Shown here: positions 1-11,825 of the stretch, piece after piece
Layout: each line of letters begins with the position of its first letter
Position numbering within the stretch: the stretch's first letter is position 1
Assembly (NCBI RefSeq): GCF_030269925.1
Contig: NC_085120.1
Location: forward strand, 9,451,501-9,515,500
Reading direction: 5' to 3'
DNA length: 64,000 nucleotides
DNA from: Bombyx mori
Taxonomy: Eukaryota; Arthropoda; Insecta; Lepidoptera; Bombycidae
Translations under genes and position numbers: made by a program
Notes under the pieces: model-generated
Database searches by the model: none
What the model saw: the letters and a program-made list of their open reading frames with translations, nothing else
What the model was told of the DNA's origin: nothing

Positions 1-1624
1 CAGATTTAAAAAGAGGTATCACTTTACTATGTTTCATTAAGTCAGGAAATACACCACACCTAATACAATCATTAAAAATACTAGCAAGATGAGGAGCAAT
101 AATGTCTATTACAGACTTCAAAACCTTTACTGATATTCCCCACAAGTCAACTGTATTTTTTACATTAAGGCTATTAAAACTTTTTATTATATTGCTTGAA
201 TTAATTTCCTTAAATTTAAAAATTTCATTACATTTGTCGACATGGTTATGCAATAATATTTCAGCTGCTGTGGGGGATGAATTTAGAGAAGTGGTAGTTG
301 AAACTGGAATGTCAGAGAAAAACTTTTCAAAAGCATTAGCCACATCTTCATGACTAGTTACCAATTTATCATCTATTTTTAATGAGAATTCTTGGTGGCT
401 ATTTCTGACTTTTCCACTTTCTCTACCAATGATGTTCCAAGTCATCTTTATCTTGTCAGGGGCATTTTTTATTAAATCACTTAAATGTAAAGATTTTGCC
501 GCTAAACAAACTTTTCTAAATAGTTTTGAATAGTTCCTGACATATTGATGAAATGTTTCATCATTATTATAAGCTTTTTCAGAGTACAGATCATATAACT
601 TTTTTCTACTTTTGTACACTCCGGTGGTGGCCCACTCGCTGAACACTGTTTTGTTTTTTAATGTTACAGTTTTAGGAATAAATACATCAGTAAAGACCAA
701 ATTAATTCTCTCAAACATATTCTGGTATGACAAATTTGGGTTTTTGTTATAAATAATTTCTGAATGTTCTTGCTTAATATTATTTCTAAACTTCTCAATT
801 CGTTTTTTATTAATAGGAACAATCACAAGAGTATTTTTATCTTTAGAATTCATATTAGATTCAAAAGACACAAATTGTCCACTGTGGTCTGATGTTAACT
901 GATTAATAATTTTTTTGTTAATCGGTGTTACATTTGTAAATATGTTATCTAAACATGTTGCCGATGTGGTTGTTGTCCTAGTAGGCTCTAAAAATAAGTT
1001 TGGGAGGTTATATGACTTTAACAGTGTTCTGAATCTAATAGTGGCATTTGTGTTTTCTAAAAGATTAATATTAAAATCACCACATACAAAAATTTGTTTA
1101 TTAGAGACAGAAAGCTTTAGCAATACATTTTCCAAAATTTTTTCAAAAGAATCATATAACGCATCAGGAGGTCTGTAGACGCAGACAACAATGAGGTGCT
1201 CAAGCTCAACACAGGAAATTTCAATAATTCTCTCAACAGAGAGGGCCACTACATCCTTTCGTTCCTTACATTTCAAACATTTACTAACGAGAATCATTGA
1301 GCCACCGCGAATAGCGTTCTCTCTGCAGAAGGAACTTGACAACTGGTGATCATTAAAATTAAACAATAATTCATAGTTTCTAAACCAGTGCTCAGTGACA
1401 CAGAATACATTAATATTATGCATATTTAAAAACATTTCAATTTCTAGCTCTTTACCCATCATCCCTTGTAAATTTTGATGCACCAAATTGAATATGTTAA
1501 TAATTGAAACGTTAACGTCTTTTGATGGGTATAATCTAGTTGTTGTATTAATAGATTTGTAATTGCAAGAGTGTGACTCCTTTGTCTTACTAATTAATTT
1601 AAATTGGAAGCAGATTCCAAAGTC
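1..1624 (-). CDS. LINE ORF2, partial: endonuclease plus start of reverse transcriptase
   Basis: An open frame of about 540 codons on the minus strand runs without a stop from after a TAA at 1625-1627 to the window edge; the first ATG pair is near 1462. Translation shows an endonuclease/exonuclease/phosphatase fold in order: HQNLQG near the start, TEHW (catalytic Glu), VYRPP, CGDFNIN and SDHSGQ (catalytic Asp-His). A linker follows, then the N-terminal fingers of a reverse transcriptase (DLWGISVKVLK, then GVFPDLMKHSKVIPLFK). This order is that of Jockey/CR1/L2-lineage non-LTR retrotransposons, where the protein nicks target DNA and primes reverse transcription. The frame overlaps the preceding ORF by about 30 bases in another register, usual for LINE ORF1/ORF2. 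The catalytic RT core lies outside the window. The lack of stops suggests a young copy. Confidence 0.88.
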
Positions 1625-2165
1625 TTAAAACATGTCATATTTTTTTCCTGCTCAATAGAAGCAGGTATTTTTTTAGCTAAATTTATAGCTAGGAAATTGT
1701 GTATAAAATACTGTAGCGATGTTGCTACTTGTCTAAAATTTTTATTAGTTAATTTAAATATGTCATTTTTTGATGTCCTTAAATATCGACATTTTATTAT
1801 ATTATTTATGTCTATTAATTTAAATGCATATTTTTTGGATGTCAAGATGCAGTTATTATTATCAAAAGCATTATAAATTGCATTATTAATATTAAATCTA
1901 ATTTTGTTTTCTGTCGACAAGTCCTGCAAGTAAGGAAAGGTGAACATAATAATTTTTTTAATATTTAACATATTAACTTGTTCAACATAATGCAAAATTT
2001 GTTTTTGGTTAACGTTTTCTCTCCTCCCTAACATAATTATTATGACTGTGTTTAGACAATGTGTGGTATTTAAAATCTTATCAAATATTTGTGCTGGATT
2101 AGCACCTGGCATACAGTAATTAATCACATGTTGTCCAAAACAAAGGTCATGTATACAGGACACCA
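1594..2165 (-). CDS. LINE ORF1 C-terminal part, 5' truncated (SGNH/esterase-like region)
   Basis: Minus-strand frame ending at the TAA at 1594, just ahead of and overlapping ORF2. The visible protein (from about CIHDLCFGQ to ASNLN) has a CMPGA turn, a hydrophobic strand VIIIMLG, a KIIMFTFPY strand and a C-terminal KLTNKNFRQVA helix. This layout resembles the SGNH/esterase-like C-terminal domain of ORF1 in some CR1/L2-type insect LINEs. The usual C-terminal GxH motif is not clear here, so activity is doubtful. The open frame continues artificially to 2244 through an adjoining Bm1 SINE; that part is not LINE protein. The 5' end of the LINE is lost at an A-rich junction near 2165. Confidence 0.6.
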
Positions 2166-2189
2166 AAAAAAAAAAATTATCTACCCAAT

Positions 2190-2445
2190 TTTTATTACTG
2201 GTGGTAGGACCTCTTTTGAGTCCGCACGGGTAAGGTTCCACCACTCTGCCTGTTTCAGCTGTGAAGCAACAATGCGTTTCGGTTTGAAGATTGGGGCAGC
2301 CATTGTATTGTAAAAACTGAGACCTAAGAACGCATGTCGCAAGATAGGTGGCGGAATTTACATTTTAGATGTCTATGGGCTCCGGTAACCACTTAACACC
2401 AGGTGGACCGTGATCCCATCTAAGCTATAAATAAATAAAAACGAT
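2190..2445 (+). mobile_element. Bm1 SINE, 5'-truncated
   Basis: Starts at the internal block TTACTGGTGGTAGGACC and ends with CACCAGGTGG and an AATAAATAAA tail. It abuts the truncated LINE and is more diverged than most copies here (GCAACAATGCG, GATTGGGGCAGCC). Confidence 0.85.
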
Positions 2446-2702
2446 TAACAAACAGAATAGACAATGGTCTAACCCGTTTTTCTTGTTGGTTCGAGAAAAA
2501 AATTAAAAATTCGAGAAAAGTTGCCTGTTAAATCGAGGCTACTATTATAGTTTTTCTTAGTATTTCGTTAGTCGAAGACATAATTAAAAGCACTTTTACG
2601 AACGTCTCCATGGCCACGAAAACTGTAACAAAGTATTTAAAATGCCCAAAATAACATAATCATAATAGTAAACGCAAAATTAAATCATAAAAGTAGGTCT
2701 AA

Positions 2703-2915
2703 TCACTACATAGTATAAAACAAAGTCGCTTTCTCTGTCCCTATATCCCTATATATGCTTAAATCTTTAAAACTACGCAACGGATTTTGATGCGTTTTTT
2801 TTAATAGATAGAGTGATTGAAGAGGAAGGTTTATATGTATAATAACATCCATTAAATAGTGGAGAAATCAATAATAAATAACAGTTTCCGAAGCGAAGCG
2901 AGGGCGGGTCGCTAG
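2703..2915 (+). mobile_element. Short non-autonomous Helitron (family H1)
   Basis: Begins TCACTACATAG after an A and ends GGGTCGCTAG before a T, the A|TC...CTAG|T signature of Helitrons. A reverse copy lies at 49207-49415, so both ends are defined by comparison. Confidence 0.82.
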
Positions 2916-4221
2916 TTACTAACATTGCTTCACTATAATAGTTAAATATTCACGGCTATGATCATGAACGAAGTCTCGTGGTGTTTAATCGTTTCCTATT
3001 ATAATATGTATATTTAATTATTGCTAATCATTAACAATAAAACATGAATTCGAAAGTCTGCAACTTCATATTGTCATTAAATTTTTTTTTTGTTCTGATG
3101 CAATAACATTGGAATCCGAAGATCGAAAGTCCGTGATTTAAACTTTCCAAATTTGACAAATGAATTGTTTTTAATGTTCAACAGAGACGACAGTTTATAG
3201 AATAACTTTTCTTTTTATAATATTAACTGTTTTAGAAATTATCATCCCGAATTTCAGTTCCTACGAAAAGTATCTACAAAAAAAACTATACACGATCTTT
3301 TAAATTGTTTTTCGATTATCGAGAATTTGAAGCGTAAACGCCAGACGTATTATGAAAAAGAAAACCTAAACTTGATGTAACAGAGACCCATTTCCTGTGA
3401 CACAATCGATTTGTTTACGCGTCACAAACTAAACGTAAACAATTGTATTGTATTTCACTGAAGTTCAGCACATTCCGAACGTAGGTCAGCTTACATTGGT
3501 TTGCGTAAATAGGAGAAAAAAGAACAAGAAAAACATAGGCATACAAATGCAAACGCGCAATTTATTCATAATTCTAATGCGCAATTCAGAATTGGAATTA
3601 CCGATTTAACAGCTTTCTTGCAAACTCCGAATTTTTATTCCACGAATTTAAAATTTATTGCGCCTTAATTCTTTTATTACTAGACACTATTTATTAACTA
3701 ATTAATTCCTCATGTAAGTCATTCCTCATGTAGCCCAGAGGAACTAAATCTCTGAAATTCTGCTATAGAAGGATGCGGGTACCCACCATTATTAATTTTC
3801 CCAAGGAAATCTTTATGAATGAGTTCTAATATTAAAGAATGGGGAACATAGTCCAAACAAAAGCACTCCGTAAAGATCGCGACCCTCAGCACTGAGGAAC
3901 ACAATGTAGAGGTATGTGACAAATTAAATAAATGATAAATATTCCGAGTAATATTTCCAATAAAAATTATACATTATGAGTCGCATAATTCTCCATAACG
4001 GTCTGTATCTGTGTCTTACGTAAAATTCCACCATTTCTATTTAGCTACAAACGTTTCCCGTTTCGTTATGTATTTTATTAGCATCATCTTTCTCTTTTTT
4101 CGTACTCACTAATACTATTATCAGCTATTTCTATTCCCTACAATTCTCCCTGCCGACTAGTCGATATAATATTTTCTACAAATTGAATGTGCTATCTTCA
4201 AAGCCCAAGAATTCCGTACTA
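2916..4221. other. AT-rich intergenic stretch, no recognisable gene
   Basis: No element ends or protein similarity were recognised. A 67-codon minus-strand frame (3719-3922) lies in slightly GC-richer sequence, but its protein matches nothing I know and has no splice context. Confidence 0.5.
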
Positions 4222-4550
4222 TATCAAGATTCTCCCGATCCGCTAACGGTGCTTTTGGGCACCTCAAGCACCGGTCATCGTTCTTGTCGAACCCGCTCGG
4301 CAGCCACGACGAAGGGCTCGGCAAGTATATTAACCCATAGACACAACCCACTGAGTTTCTCGCTGGATCTTCTCAGTGGGTCGCGTTTCTGATTCGGTGG
4401 TAGATTCTGCGCGATCCGGTGGTAGATTCTGCGAAGCGCGGCTCTTGCTAGGGTTGGTGTTAGCAACAACGTCAGGTTTGAGCCCCGTGAGCTCACCTAC
4501 TCGCTCAGTTACGCTGAAATGTTCTCTCAAGACCATCAGCTTAGGTAGGT
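4222..4550 (+). repeat. Dispersed repeat family D (CTGAGTTTCTCGC...GGTAGATTCTGCG)
   Basis: One of about a dozen copies in the window. Order: CACCGGTCATCG, then CCCACTGAGTTTCTCGC, a GATCCGGTGGTAGATTC block, CTCTTGCTAGGG, CCCCGTGAGCTCACC and a closing TCAGCTTAGGTAGG. In this copy the GGTAGATTCTGCG block is duplicated. No coding capacity; superfamily not established. Confidence 0.75.
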
Positions 4551-5097
4551 AGGAAAAAAAACGATATTAGTTGCATTACATTCAAAATTTTGAAATACGC
4601 TTGGCGTTATCTACACTCGTGCAGCCATAATAGAGACCCGTCTTCTTTCGATCAACAAAAAAGGACCCATTAGAGAATTAACTTCATTTTTTTTTCTTTT
4701 AAACTGATAACGAAATTCATTAGAATCAACAGGCGATGAAGCAGGATAAAGAACAATCAATCTACCATTGTTTTTAAATTGAACGCAATGTATTATCTTA
4801 ACGGAACATAATTAAATAATTAGCGCTGCGACAACATTGTAGAATCACTATTCAATTTCAATGGAAGGCAACAAAAAGTTCTGCATCGTGATCGACTAGC
4901 GGTGCACTGGTCTGTGCCCGTTGCAAACACAATATCGTGCCCCATAAAGTTCTTGCACCATAATTTATATACCGCAAACCTAACAGGGATGTGACTGGCG
5001 CTACGGAATCGCAACTGTTTAAATACTTTTATATTTGTGACCATAAACTAAAATTTACTAGTTCTATTTAATTTATTTTTATTTGACTAACTAAGAG

Positions 5098-5335
5098 AGG
5101 GAGATCCTTACGCGGTAGTGGCGTTGGATTGGTCACATTACAAAAGCCCGATACCCACTGATATCCAAGAGAGTACTGACCTGGAAAGTGTCTAGGAAGA
5201 GAGACCGTCCCAGAACAGCTTGGCATCGCTCAGTAAAACAGGAACTGGGTGTTTTGGACATGACGTGGGTGGAGCTAGAACAGACTGCCCAAGACCTATG
5301 CAAATGGAAGAATTAGATTTGAGCCCTACACCCCA
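5098..5335 (+). pseudogene. LINE reverse transcriptase C-terminal relic (RTE-like)
   Basis: The plus strand reads WRWIGHITKARYP, then LTWKVSRKRDRPRTAW and LGVLDMTWVELEQTAQD, then stops. This is the C-terminal tail typical of RTE-like retrotransposon polyproteins in arthropods. Only the last ~75 residues remain. An A-rich GAAGAAAAAG tract follows at 5355 and may be the decayed 3' tail. Confidence 0.75.
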
Positions 5336-5616
5336 ACAGAGGGTAATAGGAAATAAAGAAGAAAAAGAAGAAGAATGACTATTTGTTTAGCGGTGGCTTC
5401 GTCCGCGTGGCCTAGGGTAAGTATCGATGTAGTTTTCAGTGTGAATTAATTTTTTTTCGGGATAAAAGGTAAGCTGTGTCACTATTCTCGCTAAGAGGAT
5501 ATGGCGACCTACATAATGTAATATGAGTGCAATAAGAAAAAGAGTAAAACTATTCTTTGACAATTTTAAAACTTCGAGATTGGAATGTTCCAATCGGTGC
5601 TTAGAGGTCTATTCTC

Positions 5617-5752
5617 GAAGCTTTTTTTTTTTTTTTTTTTTATTGCCCTTGTAGGCAGACGAGCATACGGCCCACCTGATGGTGAGTGGTTACCGTCGCC
5701 CATGGACTTCAGCAATGCCAGGGGCAGAGCCAAGCCGCTGCCTACCGAAGTG
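5617..5752 (-). repeat. SINE-like 3' tail, family S2
   Basis: Poly-T then TTGTAGGCAGACGAGCATAC, GGCCCACCTGATGGTGAG and GACTTCAGCAATGCCAGG. The tail resembles that of Bm1 but is a distinct family; other copies lie near 8560, 13394, 15860, 21255 and 32088. Confidence 0.75.
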
Positions 5753-5993
5753 GTTTAGGTTTTTTTTTTAATTACATTTATACGACGCACTGATGATCGC
5801 AACAGCAGTAAATAAATTAAAACGGGGGTCGAACACGAGGACAATACGACCGCGTGATTCACTCGACTCGAAGAAGCAAGTCATAATGGAATTTTAAATA
5901 TAATGTAGGTCACACAATCGTTCTTCGACATAAACTATATACACACACAAAAAAAAAAAAAAACAATTTATTTACAAGCTCAGCAATCAACAA

Positions 5994-6166
5994 TCTATAC
6001 TAATATTATAAAGCCGAAGAGTTTGTTTGTTTGAACCCCTTAAATAGCTCCTTAACATTCTATTATTCCAAAATACACTTACTTCTACGTAAATGAAGTC
6101 GCGGGTAAAATTTAGCGTTATACAACCAAAGTAACTATTCCACGCGAAGTCGCGGGTAAAAGCTAG
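5994..6166 (+). mobile_element. Short Helitron (family H2), internally deleted
   Basis: Starts TCTATACTAATATTATAAAG after AA and ends GTAAAAGCTAG before T. GTCGCGGGTAAAA occurs twice near the 3' end. A related 5' end is at about 40514. Confidence 0.75.
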
Positions 6167-6767
6167 TTAAAAATAAAACACAATAAATTCATATTATAGT
6201 AAATATGGTAGTGTTGACAATTGTTGTTTTTTGTATTGTAGGTTATCAATTATGTGTAATTTTCAGATGCCTGATGAAGGTCTAATAAAAGACCGAAACG
6301 TTGCAAAAATAATAATGTAATTTGTTATGATAGTCCTATCTTGTCCACATTCCTGAGATACACAAAAAAATATTTTACAATAATTATGGACGACAATATT
6401 GATAATAATAAAACACAACACTTACCTATTAGAAGATCCTATTACGAGACCTTAGCAAATTGTGTAAGGAAAATAACTTATTGACACCATTTTGTTGTGT
6501 TTTAACAAACAAAGGATAGCATGATACAGAAATTATATGATGTCAAGCAAAGATCGTATTTCGCATAACATTAATATCCTGTTTACGTATTCGCCTAACA
6601 CGTTTCTCGATAGAAACATACTTATAACTATCGCAACTCCTAACACGTGTCTGAAAGTACCTAAAACTGCTGATATAACTTAACACGTATGACGGGAAAG
6701 TTTGTAACGCGATCTACAGTTATGATTATCTATTGTAGACACAGATAAACCGTGGCTTTTGCTCTAG

Positions 6768-6987
6768 TAGAAGAACTCACAGCCTACCCTGTGTTAAGTG
6801 GTGGGCCATAGACAACTACAACGTAAACACGTCACCCACCTTGAGATATAAGTTCTAAGGTCTCAAGTATAGTTACAACGGCTGCCCCGCCCTTCAAACC
6901 GAAACGCAATTCTGCTTCACGGCAGAAATAGACAGAGTAGTGATACCTACCCGCGCGGATTCACAAAAGGTCCTACCACCAGTAATG
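6768..6987 (-). mobile_element. Bm1 SINE fragment
   Basis: Reverse-oriented Bm1 body from the tail side (AACTCACAGCC) to ACCACCAGTAAT; the tRNA-like head is absent. Confidence 0.85.
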
Positions 6988-7407
6988 TTAAGTAGTCATC
7001 AGGGAACATAACCATGTGAATAAGACATGAGAACGAAGTCGAAAGAACCAAAGGAACATTAGAATTCAATACAATAAGTACGAAATGTGATTCACAACAT
7101 GCCCTACCCATTTGAGACAAAGAAGAAAATTAAATCAGAAAAGTGGAAGGAATACTAAGATTACTAGCAGATAATGGGAAATAGCCGAATAGTAGCCAGG
7201 GTACTTTCTTCCGAAGTAACAGTCTTTTTTCCTTCCTATTACCTGGTAGCCTAGGGAGGATCGAATCAATGCTGACAAATTTCAATAGTAGATCATTCTT
7301 AACCAGCCGTAATAGACTGCTGACTACTAAAATTTGTCAGAATAGATTCGATTCTTTATATTCGTAAGATCATCGCACGCGTCCAAATCGATATGTTAGC
7401 ATATTAT

Positions 7408-7638
7408 AATAAATAAATAAATAAATATTTACTAACAATCCCGCCACGTTAACTGGTCCCGTGCTAAGTTCGTAAAGAGCTTGTGTTACAAAAATAAATG
7501 CAAAAATAATATACATCCGTAACCCTGGAAAAGACATTTCTATATTTATCATACAAATATCTTCCCTTGGCGGGATTCGAACCCGCGACCCTCTTGTGTA
7601 GTGAGCACTACCACTTACCACTAGACCAGGCGTCCGTT
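7408..7638 (-). mobile_element. tRNA-derived SINE (family S3) with clear A and B boxes
   Basis: On the minus strand it begins with a tRNA-like head (CTGGTCTAGTGGTAAG = A box; GGTTCGAATCCCGCC = B box), continues with GAAGATATTTGTATG and ends in repeated TTTA units. The second copy is at 33386-33652 on the plus strand. Interpreted as a Pol III SINE, not a functional tRNA. Confidence 0.82.
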
Positions 7639-7780
7639 TATATAAAGTCTTCAAAGGTCTAGAGAGAAATTCTGTGATTTTGATTAGTTTCGATGGTAAA
7701 CAAACTGTACGTAGCGATAAAACCATCACGTTCTGAAACACGAGACCTAGCGAGTCAGAATTCGTTACTCACTGCATTTT

Positions 7781-8213
7781 GAAGTCGTCGTGGCCTAAGC
7801 GATAAGACGTTCGGTGCATTCGTATCGAGCGATGCACCGGTGTTCGAATCTCAGGCGGGTACCAATTTTTCTAATGAAATACGTACTCAACAAATGTTCA
7901 CGATTGACTTCCACGATGAAGCAATAATATCGTGTAATAAAAATCAAACCCGCAAAATTATAATTTGCGTAATTACTGGTGGTAGGACCTCTTGTGAGTC
8001 CGCGCGGGTAGGTACCACCACCCTGCCTATTTCTGCCGTGAAGCAGTAATGCGTTTCGGTTTGAAGGGTGGGGCAGCCGTTGTATACTGAGACCCTTAGA
8101 ACTTATATCTCAAGGTGTGTGGCGCATTTACGTTGTAGATGTCTATGGGCTCCAGTAACCACTTAACACCAGGTGGGCTATGAGCTCGTCCACACATCTA
8201 AGCAATAAAAAAA
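7781..8213 (+). mobile_element. Bm1 SINE, full length
   Basis: Begins GTCGTCGTGGCCTAAGCG (A-box region), has GTGTTCGAATCTC (B box), the middle AATTACTGGTGGTAGGACC and a 3' end AACACCAGGTGGGC with an AATAAAAAAATAA tail. A small deletion affects the CTATACTGAGACC region. Confidence 0.92.
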
Positions 8214-8559
8214 TAATAATAAAATTTGCTTTTATAAGCGCGTTTGTTTATTTTACGTCCTATGCACTATTATACGCTGGATCGCCGAGATATAAATTTA
8301 ATGGTAAATATAATTGAAAATGGAAATGTACCGAGCGAAACTCGGATTCACTGCGGCTTCTTAAGTGAAATTTTAAACGAAACACCCATTCGGACGAACC
8401 ATTCTATTTTGATCTGGCTTAAAATTATGTTACTTATTGAGAAATCTTCCCTAAAGTGCTGTATACTGTTACTTCTATAAACTGTACAATTTAAGCATTA
8501 ACCTCGTGATATGACTAATTGTAGGCCCCCATACGGGTAGGGCATCACCAGCCTGCCTT

Positions 8560-8680
8560 TTTTTATTGCCTTTACCAGATGCCAGTGGGCAGACGAGCAT
8601 ACGGCCCACCTGATGGTGAGTGGTGACCGTCGCCCATGGACTTCAGCAATGCCAGGGCCAAGCCGCTGCCTACTAAAATT
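8560..8680 (-). repeat. S2 SINE-like tail
   Basis: TTTTTATTGCC then GGCAGACGAGCATACGGCC and GACTTCAGCAATGCCAGG. A ~50-bp scrap of Bm1 (ACGGGTAGGGCATCACC) precedes it from about 8525. Confidence 0.7.
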
Positions 8681-8699
8681 GACTGCCTACTATTTTTGC

Positions 8700-9160
8700 C
8701 GTGATGCCATGCATTCCGGATTGACAGATGTTATACAATAAAACATTGATATTTTATCTCAAAGTGGATGATGGCATTGACCTTGAAGAAAAATGTATGA
8801 ATCACGAACAAGGTATATATACAATGACTATACATTTTTCTATTGAGCCATAAAAAAGTATGTTGCAGTAAGCAGCAATCATGCAGTTAGCTTTATCGAC
8901 GACCTTGGAATGATTTATCACTCACTTTTCAATTTACCGGCTCGTTCGTCTGATGGGTAATGATTAGTGAACTTCGAGGTCCGGATTTCATTCCCAGTCA
9001 AAGTTGTTCAAGTTATTTAAGACTCGGTCAGACTTATTTCCCTTATCTTGTATGTATTTCCGAACACACATAACCACGTCAAGTGTGAAATCGTAACTTA
9101 AAACTCTTGACTGATAATACATTTACTCTATACAAAACAAAAGTACACACCTACATTAAA
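8700..9160. other. Intergenic, nothing recognised
   Basis: AT-rich sequence with no coding similarity or paired repeat ends seen. Confidence 0.4.
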
Positions 9161-9475
9161 TCTAATATCTATAAACGAGCAATTCTTGTATATAAATATG
9201 AATATATATTATTATAATCTGAATCTCGGAAACGGTTCCAACGATTTTCATAAAATTTAGTATACAGGGGATTTCGGGGGCGATAAATCGATCTAGCTAA
9301 GATTTATTTTCAGAAAATGTTGTTTTATTCGTGTTATTTCAATAATCAACTTTATCGATAATAAACTTTTTTTATCTAAAGAATAATATCAATATGTAAT
9401 TCGTAATTAAATAAAATTAAAAAAAAAACACAATTTATAAAAAAAAAATCCGTATAACGCTCGATCATCCTCTAG
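9161..9475 (+). mobile_element. Helitron-like element (family H3)
   Basis: TCTAATATCTATAAACGAGC follows AAA, and CCTCTAG precedes T. The 5' half (GAGCAATTCTTG, GAATCTCGGAAACGG) matches the reverse copy at 20440-20723. The 3' half is decayed and lacks the clear hairpin of that copy. Confidence 0.65.
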
Positions 9476-9659
9476 TATCTACTAATATACACAATAATCT
9501 ATTCCGATCAACTATACTAAAGAATCAATAAGAAAGAAACCTATATGTATAAATTTGTATAAAAGTCGATATTATTTTCTCTATATACTACGAAATTTTT
9601 CAGTATAGAACAGTGCGTGGTCTTATAAAATTTGGCGACGATCGAATCAAAAACATTTT

Positions 9660-9903
9660 TTATTTTTTTATTGCTTAGGTGGGTGGACTCCCAGACCACC
9701 TGGTGTTAAGTGGCTACTGGAACCCATAGACATCCACAACGTAAATGCGCCACCCACTTTGAGATATAAGTTCTAAGGTCTCAAGTATAGTTACAACGGC
9801 TGCCCCACCCTTCAAACCGAAACGCATTATTGCTTCACGGCAGAAATAGGCGGGGCGGGGGTACCTACCCGCGCGGACTCACAAGAGGTCCTACCACCAG
9901 TAC
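9660..9903 (-). mobile_element. Bm1 SINE, head lost
   Basis: Reverse Bm1 from TTATTGCTTAGGTGGG to CCTACCACCAGTA; the tRNA-like 5' third is absent. Confidence 0.9.
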
Positions 9904-10451
9904 AAATGAAGGATCGGTCAGCAAATCAGGCCGAATTGACTATATTTTTACAAATATTATTTTAAAAAAAAATCGACATCCTCTCAATCATATAAAAATA
10001 CATTCTCACACCAAAAATATATGCTAATTAAAGGCGACCGAAAATAGCCGGTGGCAACGATTCACTAAATCCACGTCATTCGTCTACAAATATTTGCTCT
10101 GCCAGACTTAATGGATGACGGACACTCAAAATTCATATTGATAACGATATATTTTTCAGAAATTACACAATTTTAATTCGTTGAATCATTGTTTTTTTTA
10201 AGCTACCAATGATCTAAGATCTTTGAAACTTCCTAGAATGGAGCTTGGTAGCAATGTGCAAACTTTTGAAACTCTTGCGTAAATAATTACAGATTCCATG
10301 TAATGTTGATGCTTTAATTTGCCCTTACAATGCGTAACTACAAGAACAATAATTTTATTTTCTCTTTTTTTATCCTTAATCCTTAATAAATCATTCATTA
10401 ATAAAAAATATTGCATCATTAATAAGATTACATTTCATTTAAATATAGTAA
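9904..10451. other. Intergenic, nothing recognised
   Basis: AT-rich; only short open frames without similarity. Confidence 0.4.
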
Positions 10452-10803
10452 CTAGAGGTCCCGCATTAGTCGACATTCGACTATAATTATTTGGAATTGT
10501 AAGTTTGTACACTATTATGGTTGTATTTTATACTTCTATAATCACAAATTTCGCCAAGACTACACTATAAAAAAATATTAATAAAGACACACAATATTTA
10601 ATCTATTCTCAATTTGACCACAGACGTCAAGAACAAAAGTTTGATATTAAATAGTAAGCATGCGTGTGTGCGTCAAATACATGGTATGTAGTGTGTGTAA
10701 TGTTTTCTTTATTGATTTAATGTATCTTTTATGCACTATTTAAAAAAAATATTTGCATTGTGCACTTCTTCTCTATATTCTCTGTAAGTGTGGGAAATTT
10801 CAA
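10452..10803 (-). mobile_element. Helitron family H4, 5'-truncated
   Basis: Reverse orientation: CTAGAGGTCCCGC at the left is the 3' end. The body (CCACAGACGTCAAGAAC, GTGTGTGCGTCAAATAC) matches 18592-19043, 22417-22810, 23050-23505 and the split copy at 38722/39972. Similarity stops at GGGAAATTTC near 10803, so the 5' end is missing. Confidence 0.8.
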
Positions 10804-11204
10804 TAATAATATCATCGAAAACACTCATGATTTTTTGTATCAATAATTTCTAGGTGTAAAGAGATAAGAGAGAGTATCGGCCTCACCCTTCAGGATTCAC
10901 GAAGAACCTACGAACATAATCGGAATCGAATCGGACAGCAGATATCGATTGACGAATGATTACCAAATCACTGAAACAGATAAACTAAAATAGAATTGAT
11001 AACGTGATACGCACGTATCTCTATGTCTACGATCAAAACATTGAAAAGGCGTCAAATTTGGCCATACCAAAAATTTTATTGATAAAGAATAAACCGGTAA
11101 GCAAATTAAACAAGAATAAGAGCTGATTTTTATATTTAGGCCAAACCTAAGTTTTGTTTTAATGTTAAAGATATCTTTTTTCGCTACCTATTGGCTGGCA
11201 GCCT
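10804..11204. other. Intergenic, nothing recognised
   Basis: No element ends or coding similarity seen. Confidence 0.4.
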
Positions 11205-11475
11205 ATAAGGTTATACTAGCTACGCGTGGACGAGTAAGTGAGCTCACGGGCTCAGCCTGAAGCTGCTTTCAGACTACGCCATACTATAGTGCCATATAGT
11301 ATAGCAGCCTATACTTAGCCAATAATATATAGTACAGTACAGTGTGAACGTATCCATAACAATGTATGGTGTGCGATGTTGTTGTTCTATGAGCTATATA
11401 CTATTATATTATAGCGTAGTCTGAAAGCAGCTTGAGATAATTTGCTAGAGAGTGGAACCGGGGGATCCGAGAAGA
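11205..11475 (-). repeat. Repeat family D, split by a MITE
   Basis: Left part GTGAGCTCACGGGCTCAGCC and right part GATAATTTGCTAGAGAG rejoin as a family D repeat (compare 54050-54090) once the 172-bp element at 11261-11432 is removed. Confidence 0.7.
11261..11432. mobile_element. MITE with perfect 19-bp inverted ends and TGA duplication
   Basis: Termini AGCTGCTTTCAGACTACGC (11261-11279) and its exact reverse complement (11414-11432), flanked by TGA on both sides (11258-11260, 11433-11435). The uninterrupted family D sequence has one TGA at this point, confirming a 3-bp target duplication as in PIF/Harbinger-type MITEs. No coding capacity. Confidence 0.88.
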
Positions 11476-11825
11476 CATGTTTCTGGCGACGGCTTTACGT
11501 TGCTGTTGCCTGGGTCTGGGTCTGGGTCGGATATCTAGATAGAACAAGGTGAGAAACAACAATTGTCCGACATATACTTAAGGAATGGTACTTATTAAAA
11601 GAACGTTAAGAAAAAGACTTAATACCTTTTGAACTTAAAGTACGGTTCCTTAAAAATTAGAATAATAAATTTAGGAAAAGACAATCGAACAAAATGTTCT
11701 TGGTGAGGTCGTCGAGTACAGATATAGCCAACCCGCCTTTCGAACCGAAATGCATGACTAGTTAGCGATTAATATAATCTGATATCGTACGTGTGAGTTC
11801 TCAACTCACGCCACTTGTGTGCGTA

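Noticed and set aside
3719..3922. 67-codon minus-strand frame in GC-richer DNA
   Set aside because: No recognisable protein, no splice or promoter context, and no second piece nearby.
4157..4536. Several overlapping open frames on both strands
   Set aside because: All lie in the GC-rich family D repeat, which lacks stops by composition; the same false frames recur at 45569, 53390 and 58225.
7563..7637. Possible tRNA gene
   Set aside because: The tRNA-like head is followed by the body and tail of a SINE that also occurs at 33386, and the arms do not pair as in a functional tRNA.
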